33,720 nt of DNA from Parvibaculum sp035325945 (lineage in GTDB: Bacteria; Pseudomonadota; Alphaproteobacteria; Parvibaculales; Parvibaculaceae), in contig NZ_DAOKYX010000028.1 in assembly GCF_035325945.1 (NCBI RefSeq), forward strand, positions 1 through 33,720, read 5' to 3'. Shown piece after piece: positions 23,507 through 31,383 of the stretch; the first letter of the stretch is position 1; the number at the start of each line of letters is the position of its first letter. The position numbers and the translations under genes were made by a program. The notes below the pieces were generated by a model. It made no database searches and had not been told where the DNA came from. It was given only the letters and a program-made list of their open reading frames with translations.

Positions 23507-24694
23507 CTATTCGCCGGCGGCCGCGCGCCGTGGCGCGCCGATCTCAGCCTTCGCGCTCCGTTCCGTCGCGATCTCCTCCGGGCGGGGTGCGAGGGCTTCG
23601 ACATAGATCGCCCGGCCCGGGAGAGCGAAGGCCGCGCCTTCCCGCTCGACGATTTCCTTGACGCGGTAGGCAAGCTCTTCCTTGAGCGCCAGCCACTCGC
23701 CCCAGACCGTCGTGCGCGTAAAACAATAGATCATGAGGTCGATCGACGATTCCCGGAACGCGTCGATCCGCACGAAGAGCGCCGCCTCGGGCGGCTGCAC
23801 GAAAGCCTCATGCTCCATCAGAAAGGTTTCGATAGCGTCGCGGATGCGGCGAAGCTGATCATGCGTCGTGCGATATTCGAGAGCGATGGTCCAGGAGACG
23901 CGCCGATATGTCATCGCGCTGAAATTGGTGACGGCATTGTCGGAGAGCTTCTGGTTCGGCACATAGACGGGCGCCTTGTCGAAACGGCGCACCAGCGTCG
24001 AGCGGAAGCCGATCTTCTCGACCATGCCTTCGACCACGCTATCGACCTTGATCCAGTCGCCGATGCCGAAGCGGCGCTCGAGCAGGATGGAAATCCCGCC
24101 GATGAGATTGCGGAAGAGATCCTGCGCGCCGAGCGCCACCGCAACGCCGAAAAGCCCAAGCCCCGCAATGATCGGCGCGACCTGTATGCCCCAGATCTGC
24201 AAGACGGTCGCTCCGCCGACGAGCAGAATACCCGCGCGCCCGCCGGTGATCAGCCAATGCGTGATCTCCGGCGTGAGAATGTGATTGAAGCCGCTCAGCA
24301 GCCTGCCGATTGGCGTGATCACATTCCTCAGCCCCCAGAATATGGCGATCACGATGAGCGAGCGGTTGACGTTCTCGGCCAGAAGCTCCGTCTTGCCGGA
24401 AAAATCCAGATACTGGGTGGTGAAGAAAATCCCGAGCACCAGAAAGAGAAACTGAAGCGGCCCGGCAATGGCGTTGCGCAGCGCGTCGTCGAATATGTTC
24501 GATGTCCGCGCCGTCCAGCGCTCCGCGACCGCGAGCACGTAGCGCGTGAAAAGTCCGCGCAGCGCGAAGAAGACGGCAAAGATGGTGGCGGCTGTCAGAA
24601 GTTCTCCGATACTGCGGCCGAAGACACCCGTTTCCCAGACATCGACGACAAGACGCCAGAAGTCCCCGAAATCCGACAGAACGCTACTCGTCAT
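23507..24694 (-). CDS. Mechanosensitive ion channel family protein (MscS)
   Basis: A 395-residue membrane protein. Several N-terminal hydrophobic helices (LLTAATIFAVFFALRGLF, PLQFLFLVLGIFFTTQYL) lead to the MscS pore helix with GLGLFGVAVALGAQDLFRNLIGG, rich in Gly/Ala as needed for packing. The beta domain FGIGDWIKV... VEKIGFRSTLVRRFDKAPVYVPN follows, and then a cytoplasmic alpha/beta domain. It releases solutes on hypo-osmotic shock. ATG 24694 follows a GGAGG about 12 nt upstream. The gene follows prfC on the same strand after 47 bp. Confidence 0.9.
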   Translation of the reverse strand: MTSSVLSDFGDFWRLVVDVWETGVFGRSIGELLTAATIFAVFFALRGLFTRYVLAVAERWTARTSNIFDDALRNAIAGPLQFLFLVLGIFFTTQYLDFSGKTELLAENVNRSLIVIAIFWGLRNVITPIGRLLSGFNHILTPEITHWLITGGRAGILLVGGATVLQIWGIQVAPIIAGLGLFGVAVALGAQDLFRNLIGGISILLERRFGIGDWIKVDSVVEGMVEKIGFRSTLVRRFDKAPVYVPNQKLSDNAVTNFSAMTYRRVSWTIALEYRTTHDQLRRIRDAIETFLMEHEAFVQPPEAALFVRIDAFRESSIDLMIYCFTRTTVWGEWLALKEELAYRVKEIVEREGAAFALPGRAIYVEALAPRPEEIATERSAKAEIGAPRRAAAGE

Positions 24695-24741
24695 CAGTCC
24701 GTCTCACCTCCATAAATGCGGGGTAGCAGGATCGGGCGCGC

Positions 24742-26334
24742 CTATGCCACGACAGGCGTGCGCTCGCGCGTTGCGGAGAAGCGGACATGTGGCCACTTCT
24801 CGGCCGTGTAGCCCAGATCCCAGTTGCTCTTGGCAAGGAAGACCGGCGCGCCGTCGCGATCCTCCGCGAGATTGCCGCGATGGGCGTCGACAAACCGCTT
24901 GAGTTCCGCCGGGTCTTCCGCCGTCAGCCAGCGCGCCGTCTCGAAGGGCGCGGGCTCGAAATGCACATGGACGTCATATTCCGCCTCGATGCGCGCGGCG
25001 AGAACTTCAAGCTGCAGGGGGCCGACGACGCCGACGATCCAGTTGGCGCCGATATGGGGCTTGAAGACCTGCGTCACGCCTTCTTCCGCGAGGCTTTCCA
25101 GCGCGCGGCGCATGTGCTTTGCCTTCATCGGATCGTCGAGGCGTACGCGGCGGAGAATTTCCGGCGCGAAATTCGGAATGCCGGTGAAGGTCATGGCCTC
25201 GCCTTCGGTCAGCGTGTCGCCGACGCGAATGGTGCCGTGGTTCGGGATGCCGATGATGTCGCCCGCGAAGGCTTCGTCCACCAGTTCGCGGTCCTGCGCG
25301 AAGAAGAGCGTCGGATTGTGGATACCGATGGTCTTGCCGGAACTCGAAAGCCTGAGGCGCATGCCGCGCTTGAACTTGCCCGAGCAGATGCGCATGAAGG
25401 CGATGCGGTCGCGGTGGTTGGCGTCCATATTCGCCTGCACCTTGAAGACGAAGCCCGAAACCTTGGGCTCGGCCGGCTCGACCAGACGCAGGGAGGAAGG
25501 CTGCGGACGCGGCGGCGGCGCATAGCGCACCACGGCGTTGAGAAGCTCGCGCACGCCGAGCTTCCGCAGGGCGCTGCCGAAATAGACCGGCGTCAGATGG
25601 CCGGCGCGATAGGCCTCGAGGTCGAAGGCGGGCGATCCTTCGCGGGCGATCTCCATTTCCTCGCGATAGGCGGCAAGCTCCTCGGGGCTCATATATTTCC
25701 CGACCTCGCTGCCCGGGACGCTTTCGGGCTCATGCCCGTCCCTGTCGCCGCCCGGCCGCTCATAGGGCACGAAGCGGTCACGCTCCGGGTCGAAGATGCC
25801 CTTGAGAAGGCCGCCCATGCCCATGGGCCAGATCATCGGCGAGGTATCGAGCGCGAGCTTCGTCGCGATCTCGTCCATGAGATCGAACGGGCTCTGGCCT
25901 TCGCGGTCGATCTTGTTGATGAAGGTGATGATCGGCACGTCGCGCAGGCGGCACACCTCGAAGAGCTTGAGGGTCTGCGTCTCGATGCCCTTCGCCGCGT
26001 CGATGACCATGATGGCGGAATCGGCCGCCGTCAGCGTGCGGTAGGTGTCTTCCGAGAAATCCTCGTGGCCCGGCGTGTCAAGCAGATTGCAGATGGCGCC
26101 GCCGAACTCGAATGTCATGACGGCGGAGGAGACGGAGATGCCGCGCTCCTGCTCGATCTTCATCCAGTCGGAGCGGGCGCGCCGCGTGTCGCCGCGCGCC
26201 TTCACCTGACCGGCAAGATGGATCGCCCCGCCCATATAGAGCAGGTTTTCAGTCAGCGTGGTCTTGCCCGCGTCGGGGTGCGAGATGATGGCGAAGGTCC
26301 GGCGCTTGCCGACTTCGTCCGCAGTCGTGCTCAA
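24742..26334 (-). CDS. prfC: Peptide chain release factor 3
   Basis: A 530-residue translational GTPase that removes RF1/RF2 from the ribosome after termination. The G motifs are SHPDAGKTTLTE (about 18-29), RGISVSSAVM, LLDTPGHEDFSEDTYRTL and TFINKIDREG. Domains II and III follow with FVFKVQANMDANHRDRIAFM and GPLQLEVLAARIEAEY, which separate RF3 from EF-G. The start is TTG 26334, with GGAG 6 nt upstream, and the conserved N-terminus begins at once. It may be cotranscribed with the downstream MscS gene. Confidence 0.95.
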   Translation of the reverse strand: MSTTADEVGKRRTFAIISHPDAGKTTLTENLLYMGGAIHLAGQVKARGDTRRARSDWMKIEQERGISVSSAVMTFEFGGAICNLLDTPGHEDFSEDTYRTLTAADSAIMVIDAAKGIETQTLKLFEVCRLRDVPIITFINKIDREGQSPFDLMDEIATKLALDTSPMIWPMGMGGLLKGIFDPERDRFVPYERPGGDRDGHEPESVPGSEVGKYMSPEELAAYREEMEIAREGSPAFDLEAYRAGHLTPVYFGSALRKLGVRELLNAVVRYAPPPRPQPSSLRLVEPAEPKVSGFVFKVQANMDANHRDRIAFMRICSGKFKRGMRLRLSSSGKTIGIHNPTLFFAQDRELVDEAFAGDIIGIPNHGTIRVGDTLTEGEAMTFTGIPNFAPEILRRVRLDDPMKAKHMRRALESLAEEGVTQVFKPHIGANWIVGVVGPLQLEVLAARIEAEYDVHVHFEPAPFETARWLTAEDPAELKRFVDAHRGNLAEDRDGAPVFLAKSNWDLGYTAEKWPHVRFSATRERTPVVA

Positions 26335-26476
26335 GTTCGTCTCCAGTCCGGTTTGGGGCCGGACCCTACTTCAACTGCTTCCGCCTGTCACCCGGCGCGA
26401 CATCGTGACAGGATGCGCCGTTTCGCCCGGCCGGGCATTCTTTCGCCACCGATATTCACATTTCCGAGAGAGAAAC

Positions 26477-26695
26477 ATGACCACCGCACGCGACATCGCA
26501 GAACCGCATCTCGAGGCGGCCCTGGCCGAAGCCCGCGAAAAACAGATTTCGACCGACGCGCTCGCCCGCATCTTCTTCGAAGGCGTGCTGCGCATCTGGC
26601 GCGAGACGAGATCGCCCGAGGACATCAAGGCCGAGCTCATGAGCGCACTCGATTTCCTCGATCCCGACGAGGACTTCACCTTCATGCGCCCCTGA
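26477..26695 (+). CDS. Small conserved-looking protein, unknown function
   Basis: A 72-residue soluble, acidic, helical protein (MTTARDIAEPHLEAALAEAR ... FFEGVLRIWRETRSPEDIKA ... LDFLDPDEDFTFMRP). I do not recognise the family. ATG 26477 is preceded by a purine-rich GAGAGAGAAAC. It is divergent from prfC (142 bp between the starts) and convergent with the DUF1491 gene (41 bp). Codon use is like its neighbours, so it is probably a real host gene. Confidence 0.65.
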   Translation: MTTARDIAEPHLEAALAEAREKQISTDALARIFFEGVLRIWRETRSPEDIKAELMSALDFLDPDEDFTFMRP

Positions 26696-26736
26696 AACGG
26701 CCCCGAAGCAGCCATGAGACGCGCGGGCACTTCTCC

Positions 26737-27078
26737 TCAGTTCACCGGTTCCTGAAGGAAGTGACGGCCCTGACGGTCCTCGATTTCGACCACCCAGATG
26801 TCCGGATCGAATTTCCGCTGCCTTTCTATATAGGCGTCCGCATCGGGCTCGGCGACCGGTGCGGCGCCGGTCGCCTGCATCCAGACGAGCGACCCGTCGC
26901 CCGCCCGCGCGGGCACGAAAACCGACGCTGTCCGGTCGAGACGACTCACCTTGACGACCACCGTGCCCGAAGCGGCATCGCCGCGGCGCACCACCATGGC
27001 TTGCGCGCCCGCGATTTCGCAGCGGCGGATCAGCGCCTTCACCCAGATTTCCGCCTTGAGACGCGGCAAAGTTTCCAT
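26737..27078 (-). CDS. DUF1491 family protein
   Basis: A 113-residue protein of the alphaproteobacterial DUF1491 family. LKAEIWVKALIRRCEIAGA opens it, then VVRRGDAASGTVVVKVSRLD and the C-terminal DADAYIERQRKFDPDIWVVE with GRHF. Its function is unknown. ATG 27078 is preferred over 27153 because the family match begins directly after it and AAGGG lies 9 nt upstream. The 215 bp up to the divergent lipoprotein gene are relatively AT-rich (for example ACAATATTTATAGCC near 27208) and probably contain both promoters. Confidence 0.85.
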   Translation of the reverse strand: METLPRLKAEIWVKALIRRCEIAGAQAMVVRRGDAASGTVVVKVSRLDRTASVFVPARAGDGSLVWMQATGAAPVAEPDADAYIERQRKFDPDIWVVEIEDRQGRHFLQEPVN

Positions 27079-27293
27079 AGAGGCGGCCCTTATGGTGAAA
27101 CTACAAGTCTTTACATAGTAACGACTTTTTCTCGTTTGCCGAAGCTCTGGCACGGCACTAGACTTGCAAACAATCCGTTAACGAAGTCGGGTGGCGCTCC
27201 GAATCCGCACAATATTTATAGCCTGAATAGATGTTTCGGGCGGGCGGACGGCGCAAAGCGGGAAAACGGGTTTGCGTTTCAGAGGGGATTGGC

Positions 27294-28424
27294 ATGTTCG
27301 GTGAGAGGAAGCAGGCGGGCGCTGTCCCGCACGGCATGGGGGGTGTCCGCGGCGCAAGGCTCGCCATCGCGTCCCTGTTCATCTCGGGCGCACTCGTGTC
27401 CGGCTGCACGGTGGTCGAGGGCAACACCTCTTCGCTCGACAACATGAAAAGCGCCGCGGCGCAGTCCGCGCCCGCGCAGGCTCCTGCCCCTGCTCCGGCC
27501 TTGGCTGATACGGCCACCGCATCGCTCAATGACGAGAGCGTCGCGAGCGCCGGCATTCCCATTCCGCTGATCTCGCCGCGCCATGCCAACGCCGCGCCGG
27601 TTCAGGTGGCCTCCGTCGATCCGCGCGCGGGCCTCGGCGCGCTTGGCGGCAGCGGCGGCACGCCCGTCCGCCAGCTCGCGGGCGTCTATCTCAAATATGG
27701 CAGCGCGCTCGCTCTGGCGGAAAAGAGCAAGCTCAGCACTCCCACCGAAGTCCGCCGTGTACTGAAGGAAATGCGCTACTCGCAGCCCGAGGTCATGGCG
27801 CAGGGCTGGTATGCGGTGCAGGCGATGACCGCCGCCCAGACCAACGCCTTCGCCCAGGGTGTCCGCGACGAGGTTCGCCGCCTCGGTCAGGACAGGGTTC
27901 TCGCCGCACTCAACGATCCCGATTACGTGCTTCGCCTGCCGGGCGCGGATGCCGCCACCGCCTCGATCATGGCCTCCGTCACGGCGGAGAACGAGCGCAT
28001 GCTATCGCTCAGGAAGCGCCTCCTCGATACGGCGCAGCAGTTCATGCGCCAGAAATGGGGCATGAGCGAGCCGATGCAGCCGGTCAAGCAGGCCGATGCG
28101 CGCGAGCCGGGGCAAAGCTTCCGTGCTCTCATCGCCAATCTTTCCCCGATCAGCGAGGCGCATGCCTATTCGCGACCGGTGCTGACGAAGATTCTCGCGC
28201 TCGGCGCACGTCAGGTGATGGCGGTGCCGATGGCGGCGGCGGAGCGCGATGAAACCTCCTCCTGCCTCAACTGGGCGCGCCTCAATCTCAACCAGTGCAT
28301 TGCCGCAGCGCACTTCCCCTCGGAAGAGGCCTGGTGCGCGGGCACGCATGGGGTGGAAGAAGTCCGCGCCTGCTGGGCGTCCGTACTTCCCGCCTCGGCG
28401 ACCATGACGCCCGCCGCGCACTGA
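27294..28424 (+). CDS. Putative lipoprotein with C-terminal cysteine pairs, unknown
   Basis: A 376-residue protein with a long basic n-region, hydrophobic LAIASLFISGAL and lipobox VSGC (Cys about 38), so it is probably membrane-anchored and periplasmic. An Ala/Pro linker (about 54-70) leads to a helical domain with YLKYGSALALAEKSKLSTPTEVR and VMAQGWYAVQAMTAAQTNAF. The last 50 residues hold four cysteines (SSCLNWARLNLNQC, then EAWCAG and EVRACWAS) that could form two disulfides. I do not recognise the family. ATG 27294 has AGAGGGG about 7 nt upstream and is preferred over 27231. Confidence 0.65.
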   Translation: MFGERKQAGAVPHGMGGVRGARLAIASLFISGALVSGCTVVEGNTSSLDNMKSAAAQSAPAQAPAPAPALADTATASLNDESVASAGIPIPLISPRHANAAPVQVASVDPRAGLGALGGSGGTPVRQLAGVYLKYGSALALAEKSKLSTPTEVRRVLKEMRYSQPEVMAQGWYAVQAMTAAQTNAFAQGVRDEVRRLGQDRVLAALNDPDYVLRLPGADAATASIMASVTAENERMLSLRKRLLDTAQQFMRQKWGMSEPMQPVKQADAREPGQSFRALIANLSPISEAHAYSRPVLTKILALGARQVMAVPMAAAERDETSSCLNWARLNLNQCIAAAHFPSEEAWCAGTHGVEEVRACWASVLPASATMTPAAH

Positions 28425-28431
28425 CGGATTG

Positions 28432-28659
28432 ACCCCGGGCCGGGGCGACAGCGGGGTTTGCGGGAAGGCGGTCTTCTTTGATCGTCATACCGGGCTTGCC
28501 TCTGCCACCTCTCCGCTCTCGCCATCCCGGGCTCGTCCCGGGATCCAGGGGCCGCCCGCTCCGAGCCCGTCGCTCTAGACCCCGGATCAAGTCCGGGGTG
28601 ACAGCGGAGTTTGCGGACGGGCATTCGCCTCACTCGTCATGCCGGACTTGATCCGGCAT
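28432..28659. repeat. Cluster of REP-like hairpins
   Basis: Three perfect dyads with 8-bp arms and 5-nt loops: ATCCCGGG-CTCGT-CCCGGGAT (28524-28544), ACCCCGGA-TCAAG-TCCGGGGT (28579-28599) and ATGCCGGA-CTTGA-TCCGGCAT (28639-28659). A shortened form (CCCCGGGCCGGGG) lies at 28433-28445. Flanks are also repeated: GGGGCGACAGCGGGGTTTGCGG near 28443 and its near copy near 28596. The same family appears inside the GTA operon. These look like non-autonomous palindromic repeats. Confidence 0.85.
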
Positions 28660-28699
28660 CCACCTTCCTTCTTCTGCGCGCCGGAGCAAAACGCCGCCA

Positions 28700-28951
28700 C
28701 CCCGAACAAGGTTCAATTTGAATCAAATACAAATTTCTTTTGATGAAAACGCGATTCCAATTTTCAACGTAATTTCAGAAAACTCGAAAATCATTCTCTT
28801 AAATGTATCCGCACAATTTCTACTCCATTTAAAACATGCTGACGAATAACCGGCAATAATCCAAGCAAAATGGCATTTTACGTATCCATTTAACTTGTCT
28901 TCAGCGGCTCACGTCTTAGCGTCACGATACAGACCTGAAAGGGAACGGATC
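28700..28951. promoter_or_regulatory. AT-rich intergenic island upstream of DUF5330
   Basis: About 230 bp with many A/T tracts (for example CAATTTGAATCAAATAC and TTTTGATGAAAACG) in an otherwise GC-rich window. There is no reading frame of interest. It separates the REP-like cluster from the DUF5330 gene and probably contains that gene's promoter. Such DNA is the preferred target of MucR/Ros and other H-NS-like proteins; a MucR gene lies 4 kb away. I cannot place -10/-35 hexamers with confidence. Confidence 0.4.
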
Positions 28952-29383
28952 ATGTCGCTCATTCTCAGGGCAGCCTTCTGGCTGACGGTTCTCGCCTTCC
29001 TGCTGCCAGCGGCGGGGCCGGAAGCGTCGCCTCATTCCGCATCGCTGCATCATGCGAGCCTTGGCGCCGAGCATACCGGCAGCGAGGTAGCAGCTAGCAC
29101 GGAGGCCGATATCGACGCCGGCGAAATGCTCAGCCTCGCCACGCGCTCGGCCCAGGACATGATGGGGTTTTGCGACCGCAACCCGGATGTCTGCGCCCGC
29201 GGTCAGGCCGTCGTCACCCATGTGGCCCGGCAGACGGCCTTTTACGGGGGCAAACTCTTCCAGTGGCTGACCGAGAAGGCGCGCGAGCCCCGGCCGGACG
29301 AGCCGGGCCCTGAGACAGGCCCGGCCCACGCCTTGCCGCCGCCACCCCACCCGCTCGCCCCCTCGCGCCTTGCGGGTGCATAG
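28952..29383 (+). CDS. DUF5330 domain protein, exported
   Basis: A 143-residue protein with an N-terminal membrane or signal segment (LILRAAFWLTVLAFLLPAA). The DUF5330 core follows: ISLATRSAQDMMGFCDRNPDVC-type wording, with two cysteines likely disulfide-bonded, and VVTHVARQTAFYGGKLFQWL. The C-terminus is Pro-rich. The family is confined to alphaproteobacteria and its function is unknown. ATG 28952 has AAAGGGAACGG upstream. Its location next to sufE and the DUF6456 gene is a common arrangement in Rhizobiales. Confidence 0.8.
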   Translation: MSLILRAAFWLTVLAFLLPAAGPEASPHSASLHHASLGAEHTGSEVAASTEADIDAGEMLSLATRSAQDMMGFCDRNPDVCARGQAVVTHVARQTAFYGGKLFQWLTEKAREPRPDEPGPETGPAHALPPPPHPLAPSRLAGA

Positions 29384-29431
29384 GAGCTATCGATTGCCGG
29401 AGCCCTCATCCTGAGCTTTTCCGGCACTTTG

Positions 29432-29469
29432 GCGCCGCCCGGCATGCAGCCGCCGGGCGGCGCTTTTTT
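29432..29469 (+). terminator. Rho-independent terminator after DUF5330
   Basis: GCGCCGCCCGGC (29432-29443), an 8-nt loop and GCCGGGCGGCGC (29452-29463) form a perfect 12-bp stem followed by six T. This is the strongest terminator in the window and separates DUF5330 from sufE. Confidence 0.93.
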
Positions 29470-29551
29470 GCCAACCCGCGCCCGGCGCTTGTGCATCCCC
29501 TCCATCATCGCTATGTCCTGTAGGAGATTCTGAGCCTTTTGGAACGGAACG

Positions 29552-29983
29552 ATGACCATCGAGAGCCTGATCGAGGACTTTTCCTTCCTTGGCGACTGGG
29601 AAGAACGCTACCGCTATGTGATCGAGCTGGGCCGCGAACTCGAACCCCTGAGCGAGGAAGAACACTCGGCCGCGAACAAGGTGCCGGGCTGCGTCAGCCA
29701 GGTCTGGCTCGTGACGGAGACGAAACACGGGGACAAGGAACCCCGGCTCGTTTTCCGTGGAGACAGCGATGCGCATATCGTCCGTGGGCTGATTGCAATC
29801 CTCCTTCAGATCTTTTCCGGAAAGACGTCGCGCGAAATTCTCGACGTGGATGCAAGGCAGGTTCTCCAGAAGCTCGGCCTCAACGAACATCTGAGCCCGC
29901 AGCGATCGAACGGGCTCTATTCGATGGTCGGTCGCATTCAGGACGACGCCAGGGCGCTGCTCGCCACGGCGTCTCACGCCTGA
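29552..29983 (+). CDS. sufE: SufE family cysteine desulfuration protein
   Basis: A 143-residue SufE protein that accepts sulfur from the desulfurase SufS for Fe-S cluster assembly. The family opening is IEDFSFLGDWEERYRYVIELG. The acceptor cysteine is C47 in NKVPGCVSQVW. The remaining fold includes FRGDSDAHIVRGLIAILL and LGLNEHLSPQRSNGLYSM. ATG 29552 follows a GGAACGGAACG tract. The 82-bp gap upstream follows the strong DUF5330 terminator, so it has its own promoter. Its end overlaps the gafZ-like gene by 10 bp, tail to tail. Confidence 0.92.
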   Translation: MTIESLIEDFSFLGDWEERYRYVIELGRELEPLSEEEHSAANKVPGCVSQVWLVTETKHGDKEPRLVFRGDSDAHIVRGLIAILLQIFSGKTSREILDVDARQVLQKLGLNEHLSPQRSNGLYSMVGRIQDDARALLATASHA

Positions 29984-30801
29984 GGCGGCACGCTTTGCCC
30001 GCGCCCCTTGCGAGGGGCATTGTTCATTCCGTAATGCGTGATGAGCCGGTCGAGCGCGATCAGGAGCACGATCTTGCCCGCGCGCCGGGGCCAGCCGAAA
30101 GATTTTTCAGCCTCCTCGAGCCCTTGAAGGTGACAGCAGACGGCAAGGAGCACATCGGAAAGGACCGGGCCGACGCCGGCCACGGCTCTTGCCAGACGCT
30201 GGCGCGCGGCGAGCGCGTTGTCGGTCATTTCGGCCCTGCCCGCGCCCGAGCGCCGCACGCCCCCCGGCCCGAGCGCCATCGTCCAGTCGGTCGTCAGGCG
30301 CGGGCTCATGCGCGCCAGCGTGAAGTCGCGCCGAAGCCTTTCGCCCGCCTCGAGGTGAAGCGCGGAGATGAGCGGCTTTCCATCCGCGCCCTTGCGGCTA
30401 TGGAGCCAGCCAAGCGGGCTTTCCGCATCGTTGAACTCGGCGACCGCCACTTCCTCGCCCACTGCTACCGTGCCGAGCCGCCGCTGCTGGTGCTGGGCGC
30501 GGAAAGGATCGTCCCGTGCCTCGAGGCGCCGCAACAGCGCAAGCCCCGCCTCGCTCGCGTTCCAGATGATCCGCCCTTGCACCTCCTCCCTCTCGACGAG
30601 ATCGCGGGCCTCGAAGGCCTGCCAGAGCCGCGCCTCGATCCTGAGGACCGGCCTCTGCCAGCGATTGCGTGCCACGAAAAGGCCGAACCAGTCATCGTCC
30701 AGCCGCGCGATGTGACTTCCCGGCCGGGTCAGGCGGCGGAAGACACGCCGCAACTCACGCTCGACTTCATGCTCGGTCACGAGTTGTCTTCCACCTCCCA
30801 T
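29974..30801 (-). CDS. gafZ: DUF6456 protein, probable GTA regulator GafZ
   Basis: A 275-residue soluble protein with a C-terminal DUF6456 domain (about residues 125-265: SPLGWLHSRKGADGKPLIS, AGERLRRDFTLARMSPRLT, then GRAEMTDNALAARQRL and KIVLLIALDRLITHYG). The N-terminal third is basic with a winged-helix look (LWQAFEARDLVEREEVQGR). In Rhodobacter capsulatus GafA and Caulobacter GafZ this domain belongs to the direct GTA activators; Caulobacter GafZ acts as an antiterminator with NusA, NusG and NusE. ATG 30801 has AGGAG 8 nt upstream and starts 11 bp after the GafY-like gene, which supports a gafYZ pair. The family is well recognised; the GTA role is inferred. Confidence 0.78.
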   Translation of the reverse strand: MGGGRQLVTEHEVERELRRVFRRLTRPGSHIARLDDDWFGLFVARNRWQRPVLRIEARLWQAFEARDLVEREEVQGRIIWNASEAGLALLRRLEARDDPFRAQHQQRRLGTVAVGEEVAVAEFNDAESPLGWLHSRKGADGKPLISALHLEAGERLRRDFTLARMSPRLTTDWTMALGPGGVRRSGAGRAEMTDNALAARQRLARAVAGVGPVLSDVLLAVCCHLQGLEEAEKSFGWPRRAGKIVLLIALDRLITHYGMNNAPRKGRGQSVPPQA

Positions 30802-30812
30802 CCCGTCGGCTC

Positions 30813-31235
30813 CTATTGCAGTGTGTCGGCGCGCGACATTCTCCGCACGGCTCGTTCGAGCCGGTCGAGAAGCATGTCGAAATCCTTGTCATCGCGCCGG
30901 TCTTCGATCTGCCGGCATGCATGGGCGGCGGTGGTGCGGTCGCGGCCGAAGTGGCGTCCGACGGCCGAGAGGCTGAAGCCGAAGGCAACATGGGTCAGAT
31001 ACATGGCGACCTGCCGGGCAAGCGCGACTGCCGCCCTCTGCCGCGTTGGTGACCTCAGTTCGACCACGGATACATCAAGCGCGCGGGCGATCGTCTCCTG
31101 GGTCAGAGCCACCTGCGCCGCGCGCTCGAGATCGCATCCGGCATACGGCCTCACGCGCCCTCCATGCGCGAATGGAGCGATATGTGCGCGCCGCTCCCCC
31201 GGCCTGCCGAACTGGATCCCACTCAAATCATGCAT
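30813..31235 (-). CDS. gafY: DnaA domain-IV-like HTH protein, probable GTA activator GafY
   Basis: A 140-residue protein whose C-terminal two thirds is a DnaA domain-IV-like DNA-binding fold. ARQVAMYLTHVAFGFSLSAV (about 73-92) leads into GRHFGRDRTTAAHACRQIE (about 93-111), the signature that in DnaA contacts the DnaA box. It lacks the AAA+ domain, so it is not an initiator. Caulobacter GafY and the N-terminal part of Rhodobacter GafA have this type of domain. ATG 31235 has GGAGGG 7 nt upstream. It is the first gene of the operon and is divergent from an XRE regulator across 148 bp with several palindromes. Confidence 0.8.
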   Translation of the reverse strand: MHDLSGIQFGRPGERRAHIAPFAHGGRVRPYAGCDLERAAQVALTQETIARALDVSVVELRSPTRQRAAVALARQVAMYLTHVAFGFSLSAVGRHFGRDRTTAAHACRQIEDRRDDKDFDMLLDRLERAVRRMSRADTLQ

Positions 31236-31273
31236 CGTAAAACCCTCCATTACCGCTTGACTGACAGAGGCAT

Positions 31274-31345
31274 GAACATTACGAGAACATTTATGTTCGC
31301 CTATGGAAAATTTACGGGAACCGCAAACTGCGGGGATAAATATCC
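31274..31345. promoter_or_regulatory. Operator region between gafY and the XRE gene
   Basis: Three perfect dyads lie in 148 bp: GAACAT-TT-ATGTTC (31285-31298), CCGCA-AAC-TGCGG (31321-31333) and GGATA-AA-TATCC (31334-31345). The half-site GAACATT is repeated directly at 31274-31280 and 31285-31291. On the minus strand TTATCCCC (31339-31332) resembles a DnaA box and the ATATCCCC boxes upstream of the GTA operon. Dyads of 12-14 bp fit an XRE dimer. Which dyad belongs to which protein cannot be decided from sequence. Confidence 0.55.
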
Positions 31346-31383
31346 GTACTTTTTGCTTCATTTTGAGACAGAAAGGTGAGCCA

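Noticed and set aside
28432..28659. CRISPR array
   Set aside because: The repeated units are short palindromes with irregular spacing and varied arms, with no regular spacers and no cas genes.
30813..31235. Chromosomal replication initiator DnaA
   Set aside because: Only the domain-IV-like DNA-binding part is present; there is no AAA+ ATPase domain and the context is the DUF6456 gene.
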